Assembly: GCA_964385045.1 (NCBI GenBank)
Contig: CAYLNM010000003.1
Location: forward strand, 10,403 to 74,402
Length of the DNA stretch: 64,000 nt
Origin: CAYLNM01 sp964385045
GTDB taxonomy: Bacteria; Planctomycetota; Phycisphaerae; Phycisphaerales; SM1A02
Direction of reading: 5' to 3'
Both the position numbers and the translations under genes were made by a program. The notes beneath the pieces are model-generated. The model ran no database searches, had not been told where the DNA came from, and saw only the letters and a list, made by a program, of their open reading frames with translations. The number at the start of each line of letters is the position of its first letter. The stretch's first letter is position 1. Shown piece after piece: positions 9,114 to 17,505 of this stretch.

Positions 9114-9557
9114 TCACGCGGCGCCGGGGTCCGGTCCGCCGGCCGGGTCCACCCCGCCCCCGCGCCGGGCCACCTCGCGCTCGAGCAGGATCGCGTTGCG
9201 ACGGTGGGCCTTCACCGCCGCGTCGAGCACGAGGTCGATGCCGGGCACCAGGCCGACCAGCCAGTCGAAGGCGAGATTGCCCAGCATGCGCGCGACCAGC
9301 CGCGGCCCGAGCCGGAAGCGGACCGCGGCGATCACGGGCAGCAGGCCCATCACCAGGGTGGCGGTGTCGCCGACCACGGGCACGAGGCCGATGATCGGGT
9401 CGAGCCCGAAGCGGACGCGGGTGCCGGGGATCCCGAACGCGTCGTCGAGCAGGAAGGCCAGCCGCCGGATCGTGGCGACGGTGGCCGGCGAGGGAAGCGG
9501 ACGCGACGGGGCGTCGGGAGCGGCGGCGGCGGCGGCAGTCGCATCGTCTCGGTGCAT
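9114..9557 (-). CDS. DUF4112 family membrane protein
   Basis: A 147-residue protein with the hallmark order of the DUF4112 family: RRLAFLLDDAFGIPGTRVRF, then LDPIIGLVPVVGDTATLVMG, and later FDWLVGLVPGIDLVLDAAVK followed by HRRNAILLE. Two hydrophobic segments lie around residues 55-80 and 100-118. The function is unknown in the family. The ATG at 9557 is chosen because the family match begins soon after. The frame stays open upstream, but that sequence looks non-coding. Confidence 0.85.
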   Translation of the reverse strand: MHRDDATAAAAAAPDAPSRPLPSPATVATIRRLAFLLDDAFGIPGTRVRFGLDPIIGLVPVVGDTATLVMGLLPVIAAVRFRLGPRLVARMLGNLAFDWLVGLVPGIDLVLDAAVKAHRRNAILLEREVARRGGGVDPAGGPDPGAA

Positions 9558-9789
9558 CGGCGAGTCCCTTCCGGCCGGCGGCGGCGACGTCCGTGGCGCG
9601 GGCAGCCTAGGGCTCGCCCCGTGACGGCACGGGTCGGGAGGTCCCGCGCCGGGACGGCGCTCCGGTTCGGCGGATCGGCGCGGACCCATGCGGATCGGAT
9701 CGGGATCGGCCTCCGGCGAGGGGGGCGAGGCAGGCGATGCCGCGTCGAGTCGTCGACGCGGCCCGGCGAACGAGGGCGAGGCCGGGACC

Positions 9790-9828
9790 GGGGCCGGGGC
9801 CGGGGCCGGGGGTCGAGCCCGGCCCCCG
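9790..9828 (-). terminator. GC hairpin containing a GGGGCC run, downstream of the dockerin gene
   Basis: Four near-perfect GGGGCC units (9790-9812) are followed by their complement. The stem CGGGGCCGGG (9801-9810) pairs with CCCGGCCCCCG (9818-9828) with one bulged C. It lies 59 bases past the stop of the minus-strand dockerin gene and is a plausible terminator. The G-runs could also form a quadruplex on the plus strand. Confidence 0.4.
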
Positions 9829-9886
9829 AGGCTCCGATCGATCCGGCGGGCCGGACCGGGCGCGCCGGACCACACCGATCGCCGAA

Positions 9887-10780
9887 TCAGCCGGTCCAGC
9901 CGGCGAGGACCGCCAGCAGGTCGTCCAGTCCGACACTGCCGTCGCCGTCCACGTCGCGGGGATCGCGGGCGGCGTCGAGCGACAGCGTGAAGGCGGACGC
10001 GACGCCGCACGAGCCGAGGGCGCAGTCGGCCAGCGCCGCGCCCTCGGCGACGATGGTCCACGTCCCGGGCACCAGGGTGCCCGCGGCGACGTTCGGGCCG
10101 TCGAGGGCCAGACCCGGCCCCGCGAGCGTGACCTGACCGACGTCGGCCGCCACCGCGCAGGGGTCGAGCGTCGCGGTCCACTCGTACGCGACCGGCTCCA
10201 CCGCCTCGAGCTCCAGCTCCAGCCGGACGCGGGAGGAGCTCGTCGCAGCGTCCCCGCAGCAGCCCACGGCGGCGCTCCCGGCACCCGTGAAGCTGATCGC
10301 AGCCGCGTCGATCGCCAGGCTCGCCAGTCCCTCCGCTCCGCCGCAGAAGCCGTCGAGCACCCACGCCGCCTCGAGCGTGGTGGCGGTCGAGCTCGCGAAG
10401 CCGTCGCACCGACACTCGCAATTGGCGAAGCTGCCCTCGAAGCTCGTCTGCGCGCTCACGACCCGCCACGGTGCGGGGGCGGTCCCCCAGGCCGAGAGGA
10501 TCGCGAGGAGGTCGTCGAGCCCGACGGCGCCATCGCCGTCCACGTCGCTCGCCAGGCGGGCGAGGACGACGTCGGCGATGACCGCGCAGTCCGAGCCGCC
10601 GTCGGCGCCGGCGGCGGTCGGCGACGGGACGCCGGCGAGCGGAGCCGCCATCGCGGCGACCGCGACGACGACGGCGGTCGCACGAGGCCGCCGCACCCCG
10701 CGGCGCAGGGGGCGAGGCCGCGGGACGCGCCGGCCGAGCGGCGGCATCGAGGCGAGCTGACTGGGCCGCGGGGCGGGCAT
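9887..10780 (-). CDS. secreted protein with dockerin-like loops at both ends
   Basis: A 297-residue protein. Its N-terminus is basic, then hydrophobic (RATAVVVAVAAMAAPLAGVP, about 34-53), consistent with a signal peptide. A calcium-loop segment, DVDGDGAVGLDDLLAILSAW, lies directly after the signal (about 78-97). A second one, DVDGDGSVGLDDLLAVLAGW, forms the extreme C-terminus. Between them is a Cys-rich beta domain (SFANCECRCDGF, then GCCGD), probably disulfide bonded. A dockerin-type loop at both termini is unusual, since such modules normally sit only at the C-terminus. The central domain is not one I recognise. Confidence 0.75.
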   Translation of the reverse strand: MPAPRPSQLASMPPLGRRVPRPRPLRRGVRRPRATAVVVAVAAMAAPLAGVPSPTAAGADGGSDCAVIADVVLARLASDVDGDGAVGLDDLLAILSAWGTAPAPWRVVSAQTSFEGSFANCECRCDGFASSTATTLEAAWVLDGFCGGAEGLASLAIDAAAISFTGAGSAAVGCCGDAATSSSRVRLELELEAVEPVAYEWTATLDPCAVAADVGQVTLAGPGLALDGPNVAAGTLVPGTWTIVAEGAALADCALGSCGVASAFTLSLDAARDPRDVDGDGSVGLDDLLAVLAGWTG

Positions 10781-11349
10781 GGGGGGACACCTCGGGCGCC
10801 AGTCGATCTCGGAGCCGACTCCGGGACCGCGGGCGCCGCGGAACGGAGAAGGTAGCCGCGCCCGGGCCCGATGGGGCCCCGGAGGCTCGTGATCGGGCGC
10901 TTTCGCCCCCGCGAAGGCACCACGCGGTCCCGCCGGGCGCGGGGAATCGGACGGTCGGCGGGCGGAGGCCTCGACGCGAGGCGGTCCGCGGGGGCCGTGG
11001 CAAGATGGGGGACATGCTGATCGGCCCGGCCGCCGGGGGCGCCGGGGGCGCGTCGTCACCGCTCCCGCGCCGACGCGGCCGCCGCCCGACCGGACCGGGG
11101 TCCGGGCGCGTCCGTCGAACGTGGCGGTCGCGGGGCGCTGGGCCGCGCCGGGGCGTATCCCCGCTCGCACGGCCAGAGGACGGTCGCGCGGCGGCATGGC
11201 CGTCCGGGGACGTGGTGGCCACCGCAGGAGCGCGCGGGCGAGCGAGACCGGCCGGCCGGTGCATCGTCGCGCGGACGAGGCGGTCCCGCTCGCGCGCCGG
11301 CGTCTCGCCGACGACCGACCGCGCCCGCGCGGCGACCCGGCCTGCGACC
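10781..11349. other. 569-base stretch without a supported gene
   Basis: The open frames crossing this stretch on both strands are Arg/Gly/Pro-rich with no family features. It should hold the promoter of the dockerin gene and the end of the membrane-protein transcript. I could not pick out either signal. Confidence 0.4.
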
Positions 11350-11952
11350 TCAGGCCGCGGCCCGGAGCGTCCGCACCACCCAGGCCGGCGTCTCCGCCAG
11401 CATCGCGCGGACGTGCCGCCCCCGCGAGCCGTACCAGCGGGCCGTCAGCAGCGGAACCGCGGTGCCGACGACGAGGACCGAGCCGTAGGTCGCGATGCCG
11501 ATCGACCGCCGCAGGCCCGCGACGAGGCGGTCGGTCTCCGGCATGCCCGTCCCGCCACCCGGGAGCGTCGTCGCATCGGCCGTCGCCGCCTCGAGGAGCC
11601 GCCAGCCGGCGTAGACGGCGATCACCGCCGCAAGGGCCACCTGGTTCCACGCCAGCGTCCGCGCGGCGGACGGGTCGAGCCGCCGCAGTCGGCCGCCCGC
11701 CCGCAGCTCGTTCACCCCGAGGCCGACGAGCACCGCGCCCAGCAGCAGGCTCGTCAGGCTGCCGAACACGGCGCCGAGCATGGTGAGGCAGCCGAAGAGC
11801 ACGAGCGTGCCGCCGCTCAGGCCGGCAACCGTCGCCCCGCGCCGTACCGCGGCCGTTCGGCGGCGTCCGGCGTCGAGCTCGCGCAGATGGTGCGGCGCGA
11901 GCGGGTCGTCGCTGCGCGGCCCGTGGGCCGGGTGGTCGTCCGACGGGTGCAT
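11350..11952 (-). CDS. small multi-spanning membrane protein, unknown
   Basis: A 200-residue protein. An acidic/basic N-terminus of about 40 residues is followed by hydrophobic helices at about 42-62 (GLSGGTLVLFGCLTMLGAVF), 65-82 (TSLLLGAVLVGLGVNEL), 100-117 and 155-172. I recognise no family. The ATG at 11952 is preferred over an upstream in-frame ATG because GGAG lies 9-12 bases before it. It is transcribed away from the glycosyltransferase-like gene that starts at 12151, so the 200 bases between them are a divergent promoter region. Confidence 0.65.
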   Translation of the reverse strand: MHPSDDHPAHGPRSDDPLAPHHLRELDAGRRRTAAVRRGATVAGLSGGTLVLFGCLTMLGAVFGSLTSLLLGAVLVGLGVNELRAGGRLRRLDPSAARTLAWNQVALAAVIAVYAGWRLLEAATADATTLPGGGTGMPETDRLVAGLRRSIGIATYGSVLVVGTAVPLLTARWYGSRGRHVRAMLAETPAWVVRTLRAAA

Positions 11953-12150
11953 CGAGCCGCTCCGGGAGAGGTGCCGCCGGGACCGCATGTCCCGCGGCGG
12001 GCGTCCAGCTCGCCGCTGCAAGCGGCGCGCCGCCGAGTCCGTCCCGCCCCGCGGGCCGGGGGCAGGCCGGGACGGCGGCTTGGGCCCGGGCCCCGGTCCC
12101 CTCGGGCTGGAGTCCGACCGGCTCCGGGCCGATTCCTACCATCGCCGCCC

Positions 12151-13836
12151 ATGACCCCGCTCCGCCGCCTCCTGCTCGCCGTCCGCCGTCCGTCGCTGCC
12201 CCTGCTCCTGGCCGCGGCGACGATGCTCGGCTACATGGCGTTCAACGTCGGCGAGATGACGCCGGACCCCGAGACGCGGTACCTCGTGGCCGAGTCGATC
12301 GTCCGCGACGGTGACCTCGCGATCGACGAGAACCCGCTGACGGTCCCGTCGGACGGCGCGCACTACTCGGTGTTCTTTCCCGGGCAGACGGTGATCTTCC
12401 TGCCCGCGGCGGCGGTGGCCGAGGCGGCCCGGCTGATCGTCGGCGGCGACCCGGTCACCTTCACCCGGCTCGGCAACTTCATCGCGTGCATGCTCGTGGT
12501 GCCGTTCATGGCCGCGCTCGCGGTCCTCGGCCACGTCGCGCTCCTGCGGACGCTCGGGCTCGGCGTGCGAGCGGCCTCGGCCGCCGGCCTGCTGCTGGCC
12601 TACGGCACGCTGCAGTTCGTCTGGGCCACGGCGGGATCGGAGGAGGTGTCGCTCGGGGCGGCGACCGCGTGGGCATACGTCCTGGGCCTGCGGGCGATCC
12701 GCCGGCTGCCGGAGCTCGAGGCGGCCCCGGCCGCGGACGCGGGAGCCGTCCGCGGCGCGATCGTGCGCGGGCTCGGGGTCGGGGGCGTCCTCGTCTCGAC
12801 CGGGCTGATGCACCGCGGCACCGCGGTCGCAGCCGCCCTCGGCTTCGTCGTGCTCACCCTGCCCGCCCTGATCCGGCACCGCCGGCACCTCCTCCGCATC
12901 ACCCTCGGCCTGGTCCCGTGGTTCCTGCTCGCGTGCCTGCTCGTGGCGATCGTGCCGCTCTACCACTGGGCCCGCTTCGGCGACCCGCTCGACTCGGGCT
13001 ACGGGCAGTACTACGCCGTGGTGGGCGGACTCTGGGAGACGCCGCTGCTGGAGGGCCTCGCCGGCCATCTCGTCAGCCCCGGCAAGAGCCTCTTCCTCAA
13101 CACGCCGTGGCTGCTGCTCCTCGTGCCCGCGGTGGCCTCCGCCCGCGTCCGCCGGGTGCTCGGCCCGCTCGGCCCCGCGATCGCGGTGGCGACCGTGGTG
13201 CATCTGCTGCTGTACTCGAAGACCACGTTCTGGGCGGGGGCCTTCGGCTTCGGCATCCGCTACCACGTCTGCATGATGCCGCTGTGGCTGGCCCCGATCG
13301 CGATCTGGTGGTGGGGCCCGGCCCGCGAGACCGCCGCCGGCGTCGCCGCCCGCGCCGGGGGGCTGCTCCGGGCAGCGGTGATCGGCCTCGCCACGGTCTC
13401 GGTGGCCCTGCAGTTCTTCGGCGTGGCCCTCAACAGCGGCTACGAGCACCTGGTCGACCGGCCGGCCTACGACGCCGACGGCCGGCGCCCGGTCGAGGCG
13501 GCGTGGGATCCCACCCGCTCGCCCATCCTGATCCGCGTCACGTCGGTGGTGCGCCTCGCGGCGGGCGGCGACCTGATGCCGCCCGGCGAGTCCGAGGACA
13601 AGCGGCTGCAGGTCGAGTGGAACGTCTTCCCGGTGCGGGCCGCGATCATGCTCGGCGACGGGCTGCAGACCCGCACCCTGTTCGCCCTCTGGGCCGTGCT
13701 CCTGATCGGCTTCGCGGCGGTGCTGCTCGCGATCGGCCTCCGCCTGCGGCCCGCGGCCGCCCGCGCGGGGCCGGTCGCCGGCGACCCCGAGCCGCCGGCC
13801 GCAGGCGATGGGTATCCTCGCGCGAGCCATGGCTGA
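12151..13836 (+). CDS. polytopic membrane protein resembling ArnT/PMT-type glycosyltransferases
   Basis: A 561-residue protein with about ten hydrophobic helices. After the first helix comes an acidic loop, EMTPDPETRYLVAESIVRDG, followed by HYSVFFPGQTVIFLPAAA. A first extracytoplasmic loop with acidic residues after TM1 is the hallmark of lipid-linked sugar transferases of the GT-C fold, where it binds the metal/donor. I cannot assign donor or acceptor. The last helix is followed by a short Ala/Pro tail. A TACCAT box lies only eight bases before the ATG, so the transcript may be nearly leaderless. It overlaps the next gene by eight bases. Confidence 0.65.
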   Translation: MTPLRRLLLAVRRPSLPLLLAAATMLGYMAFNVGEMTPDPETRYLVAESIVRDGDLAIDENPLTVPSDGAHYSVFFPGQTVIFLPAAAVAEAARLIVGGDPVTFTRLGNFIACMLVVPFMAALAVLGHVALLRTLGLGVRAASAAGLLLAYGTLQFVWATAGSEEVSLGAATAWAYVLGLRAIRRLPELEAAPAADAGAVRGAIVRGLGVGGVLVSTGLMHRGTAVAAALGFVVLTLPALIRHRRHLLRITLGLVPWFLLACLLVAIVPLYHWARFGDPLDSGYGQYYAVVGGLWETPLLEGLAGHLVSPGKSLFLNTPWLLLLVPAVASARVRRVLGPLGPAIAVATVVHLLLYSKTTFWAGAFGFGIRYHVCMMPLWLAPIAIWWWGPARETAAGVAARAGGLLRAAVIGLATVSVALQFFGVALNSGYEHLVDRPAYDADGRRPVEAAWDPTRSPILIRVTSVVRLAAGGDLMPPGESEDKRLQVEWNVFPVRAAIMLGDGLQTRTLFALWAVLLIGFAAVLLAIGLRLRPAAARAGPVAGDPEPPAAGDGYPRASHG

Positions 13837-14473
13837 GTCTCCCGCCCGCCCACCGTCCCCGCGCCGCCGCCACGCCCCGGCCACGGCCCTCCTGCTCGCC
13901 GGCGCGGGCGGCGGGGTCGCCGCGGCCCCGCCCGCGCCGGCTCCCGCGCCGGCTCCCGCCCCGGCTCCCGCCCCGGCTCCCGCGCCGGGACGCGCCCCCG
14001 CCGACCCGGACGATCCCTTCCGCCGCACGCTCGAGGTCGACGGCCTCGAGCTGAGCGTCCGGATCCGCGCCACCGGTTACGCCTGGACGCTCACGAACCG
14101 CGTCGGATCGTCGGTGCGCACGGTCACGATCCCCGTCGCCCACACCGCCGGCATCGATCCGCCGGACGGCTGGTCCTACGTGGTCGAGGACGACGTCCTC
14201 CGGCTCACCGCCGACCGCGGCGGCCTTCGGGTGGGCACGTCGATCACGCTGCTCGCCCAGACCCCCTTCGACATGGCCCGCGTCACCACCGGGACCGTCA
14301 CCGCCACCCGCCTCGACGGCGAGCCGATCGTCTTCGACGGCGTGTGGGTGCCGGGCCCCAAGCGTCCCGCCGCGTGGTGGCTGGTGGCGGGCGGGGTCGC
14401 GGCCGCCGGGGTCCTGCACCTCGCGGTGGTCGAGATGCGGGCGCGGCGGCGACGCGCGGCGACCGGCGGCTGA
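13829..14473 (+). CDS. small exported protein with (Pro-Ala)n linker and C-terminal membrane tail
   Basis: A 214-residue protein. An N-terminal hydrophobic stretch (ATALLLAGAGGGVAAAP) suggests export. It is followed by a Pro-Ala linker encoded by a 12-base repeat, and then a beta-rich domain of about 120 residues (LEVDGLELSVRIRATGYAWT). The C-terminus reads VPGP, a hydrophobic helix (WWLVAGGVAAAGVLHLAVV), then RARRRR. An alternative in-frame ATG at 13808 would add seven residues; neither start has a good ribosome site. The preceding gene ends inside it. It converges on the epsI-like gene. The domain itself is not recognised. Confidence 0.6.
   Translation: MAESPARPPSPRRRHAPATALLLAGAGGGVAAAPPAPAPAPAPAPAPAPAPAPGRAPADPDDPFRRTLEVDGLELSVRIRATGYAWTLTNRVGSSVRTVTIPVAHTAGIDPPDGWSYVVEDDVLRLTADRGGLRVGTSITLLAQTPFDMARVTTGTVTATRLDGEPIVFDGVWVPGPKRPAAWWLVAGGVAAAGVLHLAVVEMRARRRRAATGG
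13930..13987 (+). repeat. 12-base tandem repeat encoding a Pro-Ala linker
   Basis: About five units of GCTCCCGCNCCG in frame give alternating Pro and Ala. Being a multiple of three, slippage would only change linker length. Confidence 0.75.
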
Positions 14474-14531
14474 AGGGCGGCGACGGCGGCGGGCGAGCGG
14501 AGCGGTGCCGGCGCCGCCGCCCCGCCGCGGC

Positions 14532-15311
14532 TCAGTCCGCGGCCGCGCCGCCGCGCACGATCTCGTCCGGCGGCATGTGCTCCCGGGCCACCACCGGGAT
14601 CGCCTCCTCGAGGATGCGCCGGGCCACCGCCTCGGCCTCGGCCTCGGTCACGCCGGGAAGCACCGGCGCGACGGCCTCGACCTTCGCGAAGTACGTGTGG
14701 ACGTCGCCGGGCAGCGCCATCGCGAGGCGGACCTGCTGCCGATCGTTGAGCACGCGTCCGTTGTGGTACAGGACGTAGAGCACCACGCGGGTCGAGCCGT
14801 CCTCCCGGTCGGCGATGATCCGCTTCGCCCGGTGCGGCCCGTCGTCCCGCCCGGGCAACTCGATCGGCACGCGGGCGACGTCCCGCAGGCTCGCCCCGGC
14901 CTGGTCGTAGCACACCTCGGGCGTGTGGGGGATCGTCTCCTCGGGATCGCTGTAGTAGGTGACGAACAGGATCGGGAGCCGGTTCGGGTCCGAGCTGCGG
15001 TACGCGGACGGGACGTCGGCCCCCGGCCGCGGCTCGACCGGCAGGATGATCGACTCCTCGGTGCCGAGCCACTCGGGGCCCACGGTGTCGATCTGCACGT
15101 CGTGCCGGAGCCGGAACGACGGGATGGCCTCGTCGCGGAGCTGGGCGAGCGGCACCCGAATGTCGATCGCGTCCTTGCGGGCGGCGGCGACGAGCCGCTG
15201 GGTGCCGAAGGGCAGCAGCAGGCCGATCAGCACGACGCAGGCGAACGGCACGAGGAAGCCGGGGCGAAGCAGCGTCGGGCGGGGCGGGGACGGCCGGTCG
15301 GGGCGGGTCAT
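14532..15311 (-). CDS. epsI: EpsI-type exosortase-associated protein
   Basis: A 259-residue protein. One N-terminal membrane helix (LLRPGFLVPFACVVLIGLLL, about 14-33) is followed by a periplasmic domain. This matches the EpsI/DUF3485 family: LPILFVTYYSDPEETIPHTP with PEVCYDQAG, then VVLYVLYHNGR and a helical end. EpsI domains accompany exosortases, often as C-terminal fusions, in bacteria that make exopolysaccharide. The exact activity is not known. The start overlaps the end of the exosortase-like gene by four bases, so the pair is translationally coupled. Confidence 0.8.
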   Translation of the reverse strand: MTRPDRPSPPRPTLLRPGFLVPFACVVLIGLLLPFGTQRLVAAARKDAIDIRVPLAQLRDEAIPSFRLRHDVQIDTVGPEWLGTEESIILPVEPRPGADVPSAYRSSDPNRLPILFVTYYSDPEETIPHTPEVCYDQAGASLRDVARVPIELPGRDDGPHRAKRIIADREDGSTRVVLYVLYHNGRVLNDRQQVRLAMALPGDVHTYFAKVEAVAPVLPGVTEAEAEAVARRILEEAIPVVAREHMPPDEIVRGGAAAD

Positions 15312-16342
15312 GCCGAGGGCTCCGGGGAGGAGGCGGGCGGGCTCGGAGGGGCGGCGGACGCCGAGGTTCCGGCGCCGCGCGGGGGCGACGCGGGCGGCTC
15401 CCCGGGCTCCCGGGCCGGGGCGAGCAGGCCGAGGATCCAGCCGGTGGCGGCGGCGGCGAGCCAGGTGAAGCCGAGCGCCACCGCGGTGCCGGCGAGGCGG
15501 GGCCCGTCGGCGGTCGGGTCACCGGCCCCGCGGACCGCGAGCACCGCCCAGACGAGCAGCCGCAGCAGGCACGCCCCGATCGCGAGCACCGGGACCGACG
15601 CGAGGCCGAGGATCCAGGCCGCGAGGGATCGCCGGCGGGCGAAGACGACGACCAGACCCAGGGCCATGAAGGGCAGCAGACCGCCGAGGGCGCGGTGCGG
15701 GGCGCCGAGGCCGACCACGACCGCGGCGGTCCCCGTCTCGACCACGAGATCGATCGACTCGAGGCGGGCGGCGTGGCCGGGCAGCCGGTCCAGGATCGCG
15801 GCCGCCGCCGAGAGCACCGCCGACTCGACGGGACCGGTCAGCCGGCTGAAGACGAGCGCCCCGATCGGCACCGCGAGCCCGACGACGCCCAGGAGCGGCA
15901 CGCACTCGCGGAGCACCCGCCAGCCGGCGGCCCAGAGCACGATGCCGGCCAGCATCGGCACCACGGCCCACGCGCGGAACTGGAAGATCGGGAAGGGCCA
16001 GGTCGCGGCCGCGTAGGCGAGCAGGCCGAGGGCCCAGAGGATCGCCCCCGCGATCCGGGCGGGGCGGACGTCCGCGGCGAGGTCGCGGCGCCGGCGCCAG
16101 ATCCACGCCGCCGCGAGCACCGGCAGGATCACGAGCGTCGAGCGCATCGGGACGTAGGCGGCCTCCCGCACGAAGCCAACGAGCACCTCGCGGTACAGCA
16201 GCAGCGTGGCCGCCGAGAGCAGCAGCACCTCGAGCAGGACGATGCCGCCGGCGGGGGCGAGGCGGGCCGCGCGGTCGGAGGCGGCCGCGGCGGTGGCGGC
16301 GGCCGGGGGGGCGGAGGCGGCCGGGGACGAGGGGGTCGGCAT
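15308..16342 (-). CDS. exosortase/archaeosortase-family membrane protein, catalytic Cys and His not seen
   Basis: A 344-residue protein with about eight membrane helices. The region LGGLLPFMALGLVVVF followed by VPVLAIGACLLRLLVW has the layout of the exosortase core, in which family members read ACSGLRSLLAF and later PxAxxxNxxR. The conserved Arg is present (CLLRLL). The catalytic Cys position, however, reads APHRAL, and no His is found in the segment after the Arg where the third catalytic residue usually lies. The last 40 residues are a Pro/Ala/Ser tail. Pairing with an EpsI-type gene supports the family call. It may be a diverged subfamily or inactive. Confidence 0.65.
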   Translation of the reverse strand: MPTPSSPAASAPPAAATAAAASDRAARLAPAGGIVLLEVLLLSAATLLLYREVLVGFVREAAYVPMRSTLVILPVLAAAWIWRRRRDLAADVRPARIAGAILWALGLLAYAAATWPFPIFQFRAWAVVPMLAGIVLWAAGWRVLRECVPLLGVVGLAVPIGALVFSRLTGPVESAVLSAAAAILDRLPGHAARLESIDLVVETGTAAVVVGLGAPHRALGGLLPFMALGLVVVFARRRSLAAWILGLASVPVLAIGACLLRLLVWAVLAVRGAGDPTADGPRLAGTAVALGFTWLAAAATGWILGLLAPAREPGEPPASPPRGAGTSASAAPPSPPASSPEPSA

Positions 16343-16518
16343 CGCTTCATTCTGCCCCCCCGGCGGTGCCGGGCAAGCACGACGCGGGCGCGGACGCCCC
16401 GGGAGGCCGGGAGGCGCCGGCGCGGACGCCCCGGCGCCGTAGCATCCCGGTCGTCCCGCCGGCCGTCCCCGCGCCCGTCCGCCGCGGTGGCCGGACCGCC
16501 CCCGCCCCGGAGCTCCCG

Positions 16519-17217
16519 ATGTCGACCGCCGCTCGTCCGCCCCGCGTCTCCCCCGATCCCGATCCCGGTCCCGCCGCGTCCGCGACCCGTGACCGGCTGC
16601 TCGCCGACGGCGTGATCATGTGCGTCCGCCAGGACGAGGCGGCGCGGGCCCGGGCCGGCGCGCTGGCCGCGGCCGCCGGCGGCCTGCCCGTCCTCGAGAT
16701 CACCCTCACCTGTCCGGATGCCCTCGAGCTGATCCGCGAGCTCGCCCCCCGCGAGGAGCTGCTCGTGGGAGCGGGCACGGTGCTCACCCCCGCGGCGGTG
16801 CACGCGGTGGCCGACGCCGGTGGGGCGTTCGCCCTCTCTCCCGTCCTCGACTCCGACGTCCTCGCCGCCGCCCGCGAGCGGGACCTGCTGGCGATCCCGG
16901 GGGCCGCCACGCCGACCGAGGTCCTCGCGGCCCGGCGGGCCGGGGCACCGCTGGTGAAGCTGTTCCCCTCGGGACCGCTGGGCGGTCCCGACTACCTGCG
17001 GGCGGTGCGGGGACCGCTGCCCGACATCCCGCTCGTGCCGACGAGCGGCCCGACCGCGGGCACGATGGCCGCGTGGCTCGCGGCGGGAGCGGCCGCGGTC
17101 GGCGTCGGGGGCGAGGTGCTCCCGCCGGGATGGACCGAGGCGACCGCGATCGAGGCCGCCCGCCGGGTGCGGACCGCGGTCGACGACGCGCGGACGGCGA
17201 CGCCGGCCCGGGGCTGA
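16519..17217 (+). CDS. eda: 2-dehydro-3-deoxyphosphogluconate (KDPG) aldolase
   Basis: A 232-residue protein of the KDPG/KHG aldolase family, which cleaves KDPG to pyruvate and glyceraldehyde 3-phosphate in the Entner-Doudoroff route. Family landmarks are present in order: the catalytic Glu in PVLEITLTCPDAL, GAGTVLTP, ALSPVLDSDV, AIPGAATPTE, the Schiff-base Lys in LVKLFPSGPLGG, PTSGPT, and AVGVGGEVLP. A GGAG box lies before the chosen ATG at 16519. No dehydratase or sugar kinase is adjacent, so the substrate is inferred from the family only. A TAGCAT box at 16440-16445 may be its promoter -10. Confidence 0.88.
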   Translation: MSTAARPPRVSPDPDPGPAASATRDRLLADGVIMCVRQDEAARARAGALAAAAGGLPVLEITLTCPDALELIRELAPREELLVGAGTVLTPAAVHAVADAGGAFALSPVLDSDVLAAARERDLLAIPGAATPTEVLAARRAGAPLVKLFPSGPLGGPDYLRAVRGPLPDIPLVPTSGPTAGTMAAWLAAGAAAVGVGGEVLPPGWTEATAIEAARRVRTAVDDARTATPARG

Positions 17218-17258
17218 GCGGAGCGCGCGACGAGCCCGCGACAAGCTCGAGACGAGCC

Positions 17259-17328
17259 CGGGGCGGCCGCGGGGCGGCGCCGGGGCGGCGCCGGGCGGTG
17301 CCGGGCGGTGCCGGGGCGGCCGCGGGGC
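17259..17328. repeat. imperfect short GC tandem repeat downstream of eda
   Basis: Five to six copies of a 10-11 base unit, CGGGGCGGCGC or CGGGCGGTGC, lie in the gap between eda and the metal-uptake operon. The regularly spaced G-runs could fold as a quadruplex or as hairpins. Confidence 0.55.
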
Positions 17329-17467
17329 GAGCCTCCACCCGCCCCCGTCCGCCGTTGGCCCGTCCGTCCCGCCATGGCTCCGCCGCGCACGGGCCCCGGG
17401 CCCCCGGCGGCCCGCCCGGGGGCCGATCCCCCGGGCATCCCCGGGTCGCCTCCGCGGCCGTCGCACC

Positions 17468-17498
17468 TTGACCGGCTATTGCGAAGCGATTATCAATA
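17468..17498 (+). promoter_or_regulatory. promoter with overlapping Fur/Zur-family operator before znuA-like gene
   Basis: TTGACC (17468-17473), 17 bases, then TATCAA (17491-17496) form a good promoter. An AT-rich inverted repeat TATTG-N12-CAATA (17477-17498) sits between and over the hexamers. Its minus strand reads ATTGATAATCGCTTCGCAAT, whose first nine bases equal a half-site of the classical Fur consensus. A Fur-family repressor bound here would block polymerase. Transcription should start within a few bases of the ATG at 17506. Confidence 0.7.
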
Positions 17499-17505
17499 AC
17501 GGCAT

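Noticed and set aside
9790..9812. GGGGCC hexanucleotide run as a biologically special repeat
   Set aside because: Only about four copies in 75% GC DNA. Its simplest reading is part of a terminator-like stem.
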